Notes: generated by a model not told the origin, from the sequence alone. DNA of 48,763 nt from Candidatus Omnitrophota bacterium (GCA_018400015.1 JAGYNB010000005.1:1-48763), one strand, 5' to 3'. Counted from the stretch's first letter, positions 34,194 through 41,372 are shown. Program-made: numbers and translations.

Positions 34194-34664
34194 ATGCAGA
34201 ATAGAAAAATAGCTATAATTGATAATGATAAAAATTTTCTTGTAGAGATTGAAGAAATTCTGACTATGTGTGGCTATGTTCCGGTTGCGATCAGCGATCC
34301 GCTTTTAGTTGAGGATATCCTTGTTCGGAGCAAACCGGATGTCGCCTTAATTGAATTAAGGATGTTAAAAGAAAACGGGTTTAAATTTACTGATATGGTT
34401 AACCGGATTTTTCAAGCGAGTAAAATGTCGATTATCGCGATGTCAGACTTTCTCAGCGATGAATTTCGTTTATTTTTGGATTTATATGCCAAAAAAAAGT
34501 GGCTTAGGAAATCATTCCAACCATTGGATGTGATTTGGGCTATTGAGAATGTAGCGGATGAGAACGGATGTTTATGGGAGAGAGAAGGGTGTTTAGCCGA
34601 AACAGGAATTATGACGCAGGCTGAAGGGGATAGGATCGTGTCGAGAAATGGTTACATAGTATGA
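34194..34664 (+). CDS. Pseudo-receiver protein with Glu at the phosphorylation site
   Basis: The 156-residue protein has the receiver fold. IIDNDKNFL replaces the usual acidic pair (D10, D12 with N11), LIELRM places E54 where the phospho-acceptor Asp should be, and LRKSFQP keeps the Lys (K106) of the KPF motif. Glu at this site cannot be phosphorylated normally and often mimics the active state. A 40-residue tail follows. GGAGGTGG precedes the ATG. It probably works as a constitutive or phosphate-independent protein-interaction module. Confidence 0.82.
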   Translation: MQNRKIAIIDNDKNFLVEIEEILTMCGYVPVAISDPLLVEDILVRSKPDVALIELRMLKENGFKFTDMVNRIFQASKMSIIAMSDFLSDEFRLFLDLYAKKKWLRKSFQPLDVIWAIENVADENGCLWEREGCLAETGIMTQAEGDRIVSRNGYIV

Positions 34665-34732
34665 AGATTTCCGGAAGATATGTGGGTTAAAAAAATAAAG
34701 GGAAAGGCAACAAATAGGTAAAGGAGGGGAAG

Positions 34733-35413
34733 ATGGAAAATTGGCGAGATGTTTTAGTTGAGCCTGCGAAAGCAATTTTTGCTCAAGCGGGACAGTTTGT
34801 CGTTGGCGTACTTTTAGTGATTTTAATTCTCATTATAGGTTGGATTGTTGCTAAAATTATTAAGATGCTTGTTACTAGATTACTAAAAGTCTTGAAGCTA
34901 GATGATCTTTCTAAAAAAATCGGATTAAGCAGGATTTTGGCAAAGGGAGGTATCGATTATTCGCTTTCGACGTTAGTGGGCGTCATTTCCTATTGGTTAA
35001 TTTTATTGGTTACTTTTGTTGTTGGGCTTAATGCCGTGGGATTGACAATTGCCGCTGAATTATTGCAGAGAATGGTTCTTTTTGTACCGAACATTATCGT
35101 AGCTATATTCATTTTGGTTATTGGAATGTTTGTGGCGGCCATAATGCAGAATATTGTAAAAACTACTGCCAGCAACGCGGGCATTTCTTACGCCAATCTC
35201 TTTGGTAAAATTACCCAAGTAGTGATAATGGTTTTTGCCGTTGGGATGGCCCTTTCACAACTGCAAATCGGTGCCAGGATCATTGAGCTGAGCATCACCA
35301 TTATTTTAGGGTCTTTGGGATTAGGGTTTTCATTGGCTTTGGGTTTGGGATGTAAAGATATTGTCGCCAAAGCAGCAACAGGATTTCTGGAAAAATTAGA
35401 AAATAAAACATGA
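34733..35413 (+). CDS. MscS-related membrane protein with conserved TM-helix repeats
   Basis: The 226-residue protein has four or five transmembrane segments, including VGVLLVILILIIGWIVAKII, and ends GFSLALGLGCKDIVAKAATG. This is the conserved TM-helix (PF05552-type) family related to small mechanosensitive channels. The cytosolic beta and alpha-beta vestibule domains of MscS are absent. It probably contributes to osmotic or membrane-tension sensing. A strong AAAGGAGGGG ribosome site precedes it. A broken second copy of the C-terminus lies at 35752-35838. Confidence 0.85.
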   Translation: MENWRDVLVEPAKAIFAQAGQFVVGVLLVILILIIGWIVAKIIKMLVTRLLKVLKLDDLSKKIGLSRILAKGGIDYSLSTLVGVISYWLILLVTFVVGLNAVGLTIAAELLQRMVLFVPNIIVAIFILVIGMFVAAIMQNIVKTTASNAGISYANLFGKITQVVIMVFAVGMALSQLQIGARIIELSITIILGSLGLGFSLALGLGCKDIVAKAATGFLEKLENKT

Positions 35414-35423
35414 TGAGGCCAAA

Positions 35424-35555
35424 ATGAAAAAATTTATTATATTGAATTTGTTGGTTTTGATTGTAATGGTTTCGCTTTTAGGATGTAATGCGGCTAGAGG
35501 TGTAGGAACAGACATAAAGGATGCAGGAGGGCATATTGAAAATATCGGTAAATAA
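35424..35555 (+). CDS. Entericidin-like small lipoprotein
   Basis: This 43-residue lipoprotein reads MKKFIILNLLVLIVMVSLLG before the lipidated Cys (C21). The mature peptide CNAARGVGTDIKDAGGHIEN follows the entericidin A/B pattern (CNTxxGxGxDI..G..IE). Entericidins are small membrane-associated toxin/antidote-like lipoproteins linked to stress and programmed lysis. The ATG lies 11 bases after the channel-like gene, and AGGCC is only a weak ribosome site. Its end overlaps a second lipoprotein gene by 20 bases. Confidence 0.82.
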   Translation: MKKFIILNLLVLIVMVSLLGCNAARGVGTDIKDAGGHIENIGK

Positions 35556-35700
35556 AAAATGTATTTGTATGGGCTTTGCGTTATTTCTTTTTGCTGTTAT
35601 CGGTGCGGGGTGTGCTGCTTCTACACCGCCACCGGAGCAGGAATCGCATATCAAAATTCAAAGTGGTCAAAGCAGTGCAGAAGTGTTTTGGCCTAAATAA
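35536..35700 (+). CDS. Small lipoprotein of 54 residues with TTG start
   Basis: TTG at 35536 is five bases after AGGAGG (35525-35530). The frame gives a basic n-region (KISVNKKCICM), a hydrophobic core and IGAGC, an ideal lipobox with Cys at residue 26. The mature part AASTPPPEQESHIKIQSGQS ends SAEVFWPK. No family is recognised. An ATG at 35569 is in frame but lacks a ribosome site. Overlap with the entericidin-like gene implies coupled translation. Confidence 0.65.
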   Translation: MKISVNKKCICMGFALFLFAVIGAGCAASTPPPEQESHIKIQSGQSSAEVFWPK

Positions 35701-35751
35701 AGTTTGTTTTCCGATTAGTGGTTTTGCCGCCATGCGAGCAGGTAAGAAGGC

Positions 35752-35838
35752 AATTATATTGTGTTGGCATTTGGTCTTGGTTGTAAAGATTTGGCGGCTA
35801 AATTTCTAACGGAGCTTTTTGATAGGTTAAAGAAGTAG
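35752..35838 (+). pseudogene. Remnant of a second TM-helix channel-like gene
   Basis: The frame ending at TAG 35836-35838 reads NYIVLAFGLGCKDLAAKFLT and then ELFDRLKK. It aligns with the C-terminus of the intact protein encoded at 34733-35413 (LALGLGCKDIVAKAATGFLE). No matching N-terminal membrane region is found upstream in any frame, so only the final 28 codons survive. It looks like a duplicated or recombined gene eroded to a stub. Confidence 0.6.
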
Positions 35839-35870
35839 CAATAGATCCAAAGAATAAAAATGGAGGAGCT

Positions 35871-36332
35871 ATGATTAAAAAGCTGGCGAAATCAATATAT
35901 GTTTTAGTTTGTGCTGTTTTAATTATTCAGTTGGCAGGGTGCGGGACTCTTATGTATCCTGAACGCAGAGGACAAAAAGGCGGAAGGATTGATGCAGGAG
36001 TTGCTGTTATGGATGGACTTTGTTTGTTGCTTTTTATAATTCCGGGAATTATTGCTTACGCGGTTGATTTTTCCAACGGGACGATTTACTTACCGGGTAC
36101 GTTTCGAAGCTCCTTAGAGACAAAAGATATCAAACAGGTAAAATTTGATCCTCAGAATTATACTAATGAAACTATTGAAAACATCATTAAAGAAGAAACC
36201 GGGTATACGGTAAAATTAAACCAAGATAACATGCAAATTTCTAGATTAAAGTCGATTGATGATATGATGATGCGTTTTGCCATGGCTTTACCTGGAATGA
36301 AAAACAATCGTATTACTTTAAGCATGAAATAA
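35871..36332 (+). CDS. Conserved lipoprotein of the YPERRGQ type, unknown function
   Basis: The 153-residue protein has a lipoprotein signal peptide ending LAGC (C24). A conserved GTLMYPERRGQKGGRIDAGV stretch, a transmembrane-like segment (CLLLFIIPGIIAYAVDF) and NGTIYLPG follow. The C-terminal 70 residues are soluble. Proteins with this YPER...GxID...PG..A..VDFxxGTIYLP pattern are common conserved lipoproteins in proteobacteria, with no established function. AATGGAGGAGCT precedes the ATG. Confidence 0.78.
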   Translation: MIKKLAKSIYVLVCAVLIIQLAGCGTLMYPERRGQKGGRIDAGVAVMDGLCLLLFIIPGIIAYAVDFSNGTIYLPGTFRSSLETKDIKQVKFDPQNYTNETIENIIKEETGYTVKLNQDNMQISRLKSIDDMMMRFAMALPGMKNNRITLSMK

Positions 36333-36456
36333 GGGGCGCAATGCCAAAAACAAGGAGATCTTGTTGTCGGTGTGACGCTTTTTTTGATTGTCAAAAAGTA
36401 ATAGTTTGCAAAAGTCATTTTTGCTTGGTGGGGATAAAGTAGAAAAAGGAGAAGAT

Positions 36457-36651
36457 ATGAATAAAGGCATATCGGTTGTGTTTATAGTTATAGGAGTTAT
36501 TTTGTTAGTTTTTGGGCTTAACGCCTACCACTCGGCTAGTTCCGATGTTTCCCGCTTTTTCACAGGCGCACCTACAGATAAGGCGCTTTGGCTTCTGATT
36601 GGTGGATCGACCGCTGGCATAGTCGGGTTTTTAGGTTTAGTTCGAAAGTAA
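36457..36651 (+). CDS. DUF3185-family small membrane protein
   Basis: From ATG 36457 (AAAGGAGA upstream) the protein has 64 residues and two transmembrane helices. ISVVFIVIGVILLVFGLNAY and SRFFTGAPTDKALWLLIGG are close to the DUF3185 pattern, with the conserved N-A-Y-H and FTGAPTD segments. Extending the frame to 36388 would add 23 unlikely residues. DUF3185 proteins often occur beside stress and envelope genes; the function is unknown. Confidence 0.82.
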   Translation: MNKGISVVFIVIGVILLVFGLNAYHSASSDVSRFFTGAPTDKALWLLIGGSTAGIVGFLGLVRK

Positions 36652-36662
36652 AGGAGGCGCTT

Positions 36663-37592
36663 ATGAAGAAATTGTTTATTGTTTTAGGAATAGTAGTTGT
36701 TTTTCTGTCAGGTATCGCACTTTTTAAAAATTTGATTATTAAATCCGTGGTAACAAGGGCGGTCTACGGTATCACAGGCGCACCGGTACATATAGACAGG
36801 TTTAAATTGAATATTTTAAGTTCAACTATAGATATATCCGGATTTAAAATGTACAACCCTAGCGGTTTTCCGGAAGGCACGCTGGTGTTTTGTCCTAAAA
36901 TAAAAATTATATATGATTGGGACAGCCTTTTTAAGCAGAAACGTCACTTTCTACTTGTGGAAATTGAATTAAAAGAGATGGGGCTTACTAAGAACAAAAA
37001 AGGGAATCTCAATGTGGATTCATTAAAAATAGTGGAAGAACCAAAGTCTTTTCCTCCTACCCCTATACAAATTGATCTTCTTACATTAAATATCGGCAAG
37101 ATTGTTTACAAAGATTATACGGTTGGCGCTAATCCCAGTGTTCGAGTCTACGATGTTAATAGACAAAAAAGCTATAAAGGTATTCCTACTACACAGCAGT
37201 TGGCTTTACTTGTGCTTGCAGAACCTATGAAGGCTGCCGCGATAAAAAACGCCAAGATTTATGGGGTCGCTATGTTGGCGGGTGTGGCGGTGTTGCCGGT
37301 TGCCGTAGTAGCAACATTTATAGGTAAAGACTATGTACAGCAAGTTATCGATGTCAGGTTTGAAAATTTATATGAAATAAGTCATGAGGTGATAAAGCAC
37401 ATGGGAACGATTACTAAAGATGATGCCATGGGCGGGGTGATTAAAGCTAATATTAACGGAACGATGGTAGCGCTTATACTTAGGAAAGACGCAGACAATA
37501 AGACTGAAATAACGATATCGGCGCGTAAATATATGTTTCCCAAGCTTGATATCGCCGGAGGGGTTTTGTATCAGATACTTGATAAGTTGTAA
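36663..37592 (+). CDS. AsmA-like / DUF3568 fusion membrane protein
   Basis: From ATG 36663, after AAAGGAGG, the protein has 309 residues. It has an N-terminal membrane anchor (LFIVLGIVVVFLSGIALF), then AsmA/DUF748-like strands with VYGITGAPVHIDRFKLNIL and SSTIDISGFKMYNPSGFPEG. A second membrane-like segment (MLAGVAVLPVAVVATFIG) and a C-terminal region VIDVRFENLYEISHEVIKHM resembling DUF3568 follow. AsmA-type proteins act in lipid transport and outer-membrane assembly, which fits the lipid-transport operon upstream. The domain calls are from pattern memory. Confidence 0.7.
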   Translation: MKKLFIVLGIVVVFLSGIALFKNLIIKSVVTRAVYGITGAPVHIDRFKLNILSSTIDISGFKMYNPSGFPEGTLVFCPKIKIIYDWDSLFKQKRHFLLVEIELKEMGLTKNKKGNLNVDSLKIVEEPKSFPPTPIQIDLLTLNIGKIVYKDYTVGANPSVRVYDVNRQKSYKGIPTTQQLALLVLAEPMKAAAIKNAKIYGVAMLAGVAVLPVAVVATFIGKDYVQQVIDVRFENLYEISHEVIKHMGTITKDDAMGGVIKANINGTMVALILRKDADNKTEITISARKYMFPKLDIAGGVLYQILDKL

Positions 37593-37625
37593 TAAAGCAA
37601 ATTTTGGAAAAGGGAGGATAAAAAC

Positions 37626-37763
37626 ATGGCAGATAAGAATAAATCATTGAAGTCAGGCATTGGATCTTTGAAGCTATTTATCATTGTGGTGGTAGTTATC
37701 CTTATCGCATGGGTAATAGGTAAAGGCTTTTTATCGGTTGTTGCTTCTGTAAAACAAATGTAA
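37626..37763 (+). CDS. 45-residue single-span membrane peptide
   Basis: GGGAGG precedes the ATG. The peptide is MADKNKSLKSGIGSLKLFII followed by a strongly hydrophobic VVVVILIAWV helix and a short basic tail ending VKQM. No family is recognised. Its ribosome site and position at the end of the co-directional run favour a real small protein. Confidence 0.6.
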   Translation: MADKNKSLKSGIGSLKLFIIVVVVILIAWVIGKGFLSVVASVKQM

Positions 37764-38118
37764 TAGTTTCGGATTTTATGTTGTGGAATAGAGCAGAAAA
37801 TACCGCTTCTGTGGTACCGAGAACATTATCAAAGAAATGAAATTAAGGAAAACAAAACAACTCTTTATTTACGAAGATAATTTCGCTGTTCATCCTAAGC
37901 GTACAAGGATTTTATTGGGCTTAATGTAATCCGGGGTATACTAAATTTTATTCTATCTACACGGCAATTTATTGATTTTTCAAGCTGCGCTTCAGAAATA
38001 CCATAATGCATTTATGACCATGCTATTGTTAAGAAATGGATAGGGTAAACGTTAATAAATATTGGTTGTTGTAAGTATCGCCATTTCGGAAAATAAATTG
38101 TTAATGAAGAGTGATACG
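37764..38118. other. Intergenic stretch before the LapA-like gene
   Basis: No coding region is supported here. TCCGG-GG-TATACTAA near 37930 resembles half of the 26-base dyad element, and TTGGGC (37915-37920) with TATACT (37937-37942), spaced 16 bases, is a weak promoter candidate for the next two genes. Confidence 0.4.
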
Positions 38119-38307
38119 ATGACCTGGAAATGGGTTGTTGTTGTAACAGTTTTGGTAATAGTAATTGTTTTCACAGCACAGAATTTTGAATTGGTACAGA
38201 TAAAATTCTTTGTCTGGTCATTTAAAATCAGCTCCGCTGTCACGATTTTTATAAGCTTGATAGTGGGTTTCTTAATTGGCTTACTGGTGAGTATACGTAA
38301 AAACTAA
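38119..38307 (+). CDS. LapA-domain (DUF1049) small membrane protein
   Basis: The 62-residue protein MTWKWVVVVTVLVIVIVFTA continues QNFELVQIKFFVWSFKISS, then a second transmembrane helix and RKN. The pattern TAQNxxxVxxxFxxWxFxxS is typical of LapA-like lipopolysaccharide assembly/regulation proteins. E. coli LapA works with LapB in control of LpxC. ATG 38119 is preceded by GAAGAG; ATG 38104 and the longer frame from 38062 lack clear sites. Confidence 0.78.
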   Translation: MTWKWVVVVTVLVIVIVFTAQNFELVQIKFFVWSFKISSAVTIFISLIVGFLIGLLVSIRKN

Positions 38308-38322
38308 GGAACATTTAGGGTT

Positions 38323-39360
38323 ATGAATGATTATATATTTTCAGCTATCTTGTTAGCTTCTAGTTTTGCTGTCGGCTGGATGCTTTATTTTTTTGTCGCG
38401 ATCTTGCTTAGGCGAAGGGGTAGTTTTTTCTCAAAAAGTATCAAAGTTGACTTGGCCCCTCTCAAAGTCTCATTTCGTTTTTTGATGCCAGTTTTGTGTA
38501 TTGCGGGGGTCATTCCTTTATTGAGGCTACCGACAAAAGCGAGTTTATTTATTGGTTATTTTACTCAAATCCTGCTTATTGCATTGTTTGGTTGGGTTGC
38601 TGTGAAGATTGTCTATATTATTCGTGATGCGCTTTTGAGTCATTACGATATTAATGCTAAGGATAATGTGCATGCCCGTAGTATACATACACAAATGCGT
38701 TTGATCGCAAACATTATAGGTGTGGGCATCGTTCTATTAACCGTTTCTTTTATTCTAATGAGTTTCTCAGAAGTTAGGCATATAGGGGTAAGCATATTGG
38801 CCTCGGCAGGAGTTATCGGGATAGTTATAGGTTTTGCTGCACAAAAAACATTGGGGAATCTTATTGCCGGTATTCAGATAGCCATTGCTCAGCCAATCAG
38901 GTTGGATGATGTGGTTATTATTAAAGATGAATGGGGGTGGATTGAAGAAATTACCCTTACTTTTGTGGTAGTGCGTATATGGGATCTAAGGCGCTTGGTA
39001 GTTCCGATATCATATTTTCTTGAAAAACCATTTCAGAATTGGACTCGGACTTCAGCAGATTTGCTGGGAACTGTTTTTATCTATACCGATTATACCGTAC
39101 CTGTGAAAGAAGTGCGTAATGAATTAACGCGCATTTTGGGAAACTGCTCAAAGTGGGATAAAAAGGTTAATGTGCTACAGGTTACTAATGCAACTGAGAA
39201 AACAATTGAACTACGGGCTATGATGAGCGCGGCAGATTCTCCTACTGTCTGGAATTTACGTTGTGAAGTCAGGGAAAAACTTTTGGAATTTTTGCAACAA
39301 CGCTTTCCAGAGTGTTTGCCGCGGATACGCATTGAAATGGGTAAAAGAAAGCAAATATAA
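38323..39360 (+). CDS. MscS-family mechanosensitive channel
   Basis: The 345-residue protein has several N-terminal membrane segments. The pore-lining TM3 region is SILASAGVIGIVIGFAAQKT with LGNLIAGIQIAIAQPIRLDD, and the beta domain has WGWIEEITLTFVVVRIWDLR and VVPISYFLEKPFQNWTR. A vestibule domain follows. These channels release solutes when membrane tension rises. It lies beyond the LapA-like gene and closes the run of envelope genes. Confidence 0.93.
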   Translation: MNDYIFSAILLASSFAVGWMLYFFVAILLRRRGSFFSKSIKVDLAPLKVSFRFLMPVLCIAGVIPLLRLPTKASLFIGYFTQILLIALFGWVAVKIVYIIRDALLSHYDINAKDNVHARSIHTQMRLIANIIGVGIVLLTVSFILMSFSEVRHIGVSILASAGVIGIVIGFAAQKTLGNLIAGIQIAIAQPIRLDDVVIIKDEWGWIEEITLTFVVVRIWDLRRLVVPISYFLEKPFQNWTRTSADLLGTVFIYTDYTVPVKEVRNELTRILGNCSKWDKKVNVLQVTNATEKTIELRAMMSAADSPTVWNLRCEVREKLLEFLQQRFPECLPRIRIEMGKRKQI

Positions 39361-39554
39361 AAGAAGGTTAAGATAAAAGATTAATGTATATTTAACTAAA
39401 TAATAATAAAAGATATAAATAACTTATGATTATTCCATGATGTATAATTCCTATTTTTTTATCATTTTCAATAGTTGCTTAATTTTAAACTAAAAAAGAC
39501 CGGACAAAATGGGTATTTTTGGCGTAACCGCAGCCTTTATCTCGGATTTTTTGC
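39361..39554. other. AT-rich intergenic stretch
   Basis: I see no gene, RNA or convincing terminator between the mscS stop and the promoter at 39555. The stretch is very AT-rich and includes runs such as AAATAATAATAAAAG. Confidence 0.45.
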
Positions 39555-39589
39555 TTGACAAACCTTTAAGAGGTTCATAAAATATGAAC
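39555..39589 (+). promoter_or_regulatory. Near-consensus promoter with operator-like palindrome
   Basis: TTGACA (39555-39560), a 17-base spacer and TAAAAT (39578-39583) form the strongest promoter seen in the window. GTTCAT-AAAAT-ATGAAC (39573-39589) is a perfect inverted repeat that straddles the -10, so a dimeric regulator bound here would block transcription. It points to the right, toward yggT and hflKC, across the orphan minus-strand frame. Confidence 0.65.
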
Positions 39590-39643
39590 TAATTGTACGC
39601 GTATCGTGAATACTTATCAGGAGACGGTAACAGAAAACATTTT

Positions 39644-39985
39644 TTATGCAAAAAAGCGATTAAAAATTCTAAAAGCCGTTTTCTTTAACAATAAACTATT
39701 AGTGCCAATGTTATTGCTATCAAGCTTAAGATTAGCAAGGATATAGTTTTTAAGTATTTTTAGTTTTTCGACGGAGCCTGCGGGTAATTGTTTGACGGTT
39801 TTAAACAGGCGTGCTAATTTGGACTCTGAGATTTGCAGCTCTTTGCGGGTCTGCGCCCAGGTTAACTTTGAGGGACCATCATAGATGATATTTTGGTATA
39901 TCCGCTTGGGTCGTTGGGGTTTCTCGGGGAAAGGGAGCTCGAACCTTATCGAATTGCCCTTATCCCTGCGGGTATAGATTTTCAC
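39644..39985 (-). CDS. Orphan hypothetical protein, minus strand
   Basis: A 113-residue basic frame starts at GTG 39985 with no ribosome site. IRFELPFPEKPQRPKRIYQN is followed by a helical region, SKLTWAQTRKELQISESKLA, that could be a helix-turn-helix-like fold. The protein is not recognised. It is the only minus-strand gene before 42422, and a strong plus-strand promoter reads across it, so it may be real, or an accident of a long leader. It could encode the regulator of the adjacent palindrome, but that is a guess. Confidence 0.4.
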   Translation of the reverse strand: MKIYTRRDKGNSIRFELPFPEKPQRPKRIYQNIIYDGPSKLTWAQTRKELQISESKLARLFKTVKQLPAGSVEKLKILKNYILANLKLDSNNIGTNSLLLKKTAFRIFNRFFA

Positions 39986-40052
39986 AATCGTATGAATTAC
40001 TTGAGGTTGGGTGGTTCGTCCAGCGTCAAGGTCGGGTAACCATATACAAATA

Positions 40053-40361
40053 ATGTTTATAATCGCAAATTTATTACATGCATTAGCTCAAGTGATGGAT
40101 ATTTTATTAAGTATCCTTTATTGGCTTATTCTTATAAGGGCTTTGATAAGCTGGGTTAATCCCGATCCGTATAATCCGGTGGTGCAGTTTTTGTATAAGA
40201 CCACAGAGCCGGTACTGGAGCCGATAAGGAGAAAGCTTCCGCTTAGCGTGAGATTCGGTTTTGACATTTCCCCGATCATTGCCTTTCTGGCAATTTTATT
40301 TTTGAAGTCGTTTTTAGTAAGGACGTTAGTTGATCTAAGTTTAAAAATCAAAGGTATATAG
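40053..40361 (+). CDS. yggT: YggT-family membrane protein
   Basis: The 102-residue protein has two hydrophobic hairpins. LIRALISWVNPDPYNPVVQF is the family signature, and LYKTTEPVLEPIRRKLP and the DISPIIAFLAILFLKSFL segment complete the match. YggT proteins are small integral membrane proteins linked to division-site positioning in plastids and to osmotic stress in bacteria. The in-frame start at 40011 adds 14 residues of atypical sequence, so ATG 40053 is chosen. Confidence 0.9.
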   Translation: MFIIANLLHALAQVMDILLSILYWLILIRALISWVNPDPYNPVVQFLYKTTEPVLEPIRRKLPLSVRFGFDISPIIAFLAILFLKSFLVRTLVDLSLKIKGI

Positions 40362-40376
40362 AAAGCGAGGGTTGAT

Positions 40377-41372
40377 ATGGAATGGAAAGATGTTCGTCCG
40401 GAAGATATTATTGACGTAGGCAAGAAAAAAGTTTCTGATTTAGGCAAGTTCATACCTTTGTTGGTTTTTGGTCTATTTGTTTTGATAGGGCTGACCAGCG
40501 TGGTTTACTCTATTGGTCCTGATGAAGTTGGGGTCATTCAAAGATTTGGTAAATATACAGGTTTAAGCTCGCCGGGGTTACATATTAAAATGCCTTTTGG
40601 GGTTGATAAAGTAACGCCGATTAAGGTAAAAAAGATTTTTAAGGAAGAATTTGGTACGCGAACTCTTCGCCCGGGCATAAAATCAAAATACAGCCCGCTT
40701 AGTTTTGCAGATGAATCTTTAATGCTTACAGGAGATCTAAATATACTTGATGTGCGTTGGATAGTCCAGTTTAGGATAAAAGACCCTGTGAACCTTTTGT
40801 TTAAAACACGTAGCCCGTTAAACAATCTTAGAGATATTTCAGAGTCAGTTATGAGGCGCTTTGTAGGAGATTATAGCGTGGATGAAGTGCTTACTACAAA
40901 AAGAGAGGAAATTGATCATATTGTCCAGGTAGAGCTGCAGAGAATATTAGATGTTTATGAAACAGGGATACATATTGTAACAGTAAAGCTGCTTGACGTT
41001 AATCCGCCTGAGAAGGTAAAACCTGCTTTTAATGAGGTTAACGAAGCCAAGCAGGAAAGAGAGAAAATGATAAATCAGGCCTGGGAGGCGTATAACAAGG
41101 TTATTCCCAAAGCAAGAGGAACAGCGGAAAAAACGATAAGAGAAGCAGAAGGTTTTGCTTTGGATAAAATAAATAGAGCAGAAGGTGAATCAGAGAGGTT
41201 TCTAAAAATGTTAACCGAATTTAAGAAGGCCCCGGAAGTTACAAAGACGCGGTTTTATTTGGATACATTAAGCGAGATTCTTCCTAATGCAAAGGATAAA
41301 TACATTATTGATCCCCGCCAGTCTTCTATTTTACCTTTATTGGAGCTTGGCAAGAATGCAGGAGGAAAATAA
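40377..41372 (+). CDS. hflK: HflK-type SPFH-domain protein
   Basis: HflK with HflC forms a large membrane-anchored periplasmic cage around the FtsH protease. The 331-residue protein has a single N-terminal transmembrane helix (PLLVFGLFVLIGLTSVVYSI) and the prohibitin/SPFH domain with VGVIQRFGKYTGLSSPGLHI and PVNLLFKTRSPLNNLRDISE. A long coiled coil rich in Glu, Ala and Lys follows (EAYNKVIPKARGTAEKTIRE). The start codon is preceded by GCGAGGGTTGAT, the same leader sequence as the trkA genes. Confidence 0.92.
   Translation: MEWKDVRPEDIIDVGKKKVSDLGKFIPLLVFGLFVLIGLTSVVYSIGPDEVGVIQRFGKYTGLSSPGLHIKMPFGVDKVTPIKVKKIFKEEFGTRTLRPGIKSKYSPLSFADESLMLTGDLNILDVRWIVQFRIKDPVNLLFKTRSPLNNLRDISESVMRRFVGDYSVDEVLTTKREEIDHIVQVELQRILDVYETGIHIVTVKLLDVNPPEKVKPAFNEVNEAKQEREKMINQAWEAYNKVIPKARGTAEKTIREAEGFALDKINRAEGESERFLKMLTEFKKAPEVTKTRFYLDTLSEILPNAKDKYIIDPRQSSILPLLELGKNAGGK

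Noticed and set aside
35576-35809. A 77-residue plus-strand frame over the two lipoprotein genes
   Set aside because: It runs in a different frame through the TTG lipoprotein and the channel-gene stub, lacks a ribosome site, and its product shows no domain pattern.
36588-36662. Upstream extension of the AsmA/DUF3568 gene to 36588
   Set aside because: The 25 extra residues overlap the DUF3185 gene in another frame and are tryptophan/arginine rich, while ATG 36663 follows an ideal AAAGGAGG and begins a clean membrane anchor.
37611-38061. CRISPR array or phage attachment site in the gap after 37763
   Set aside because: No direct repeats of regular spacing or tRNA-end duplications are visible in the stretch.
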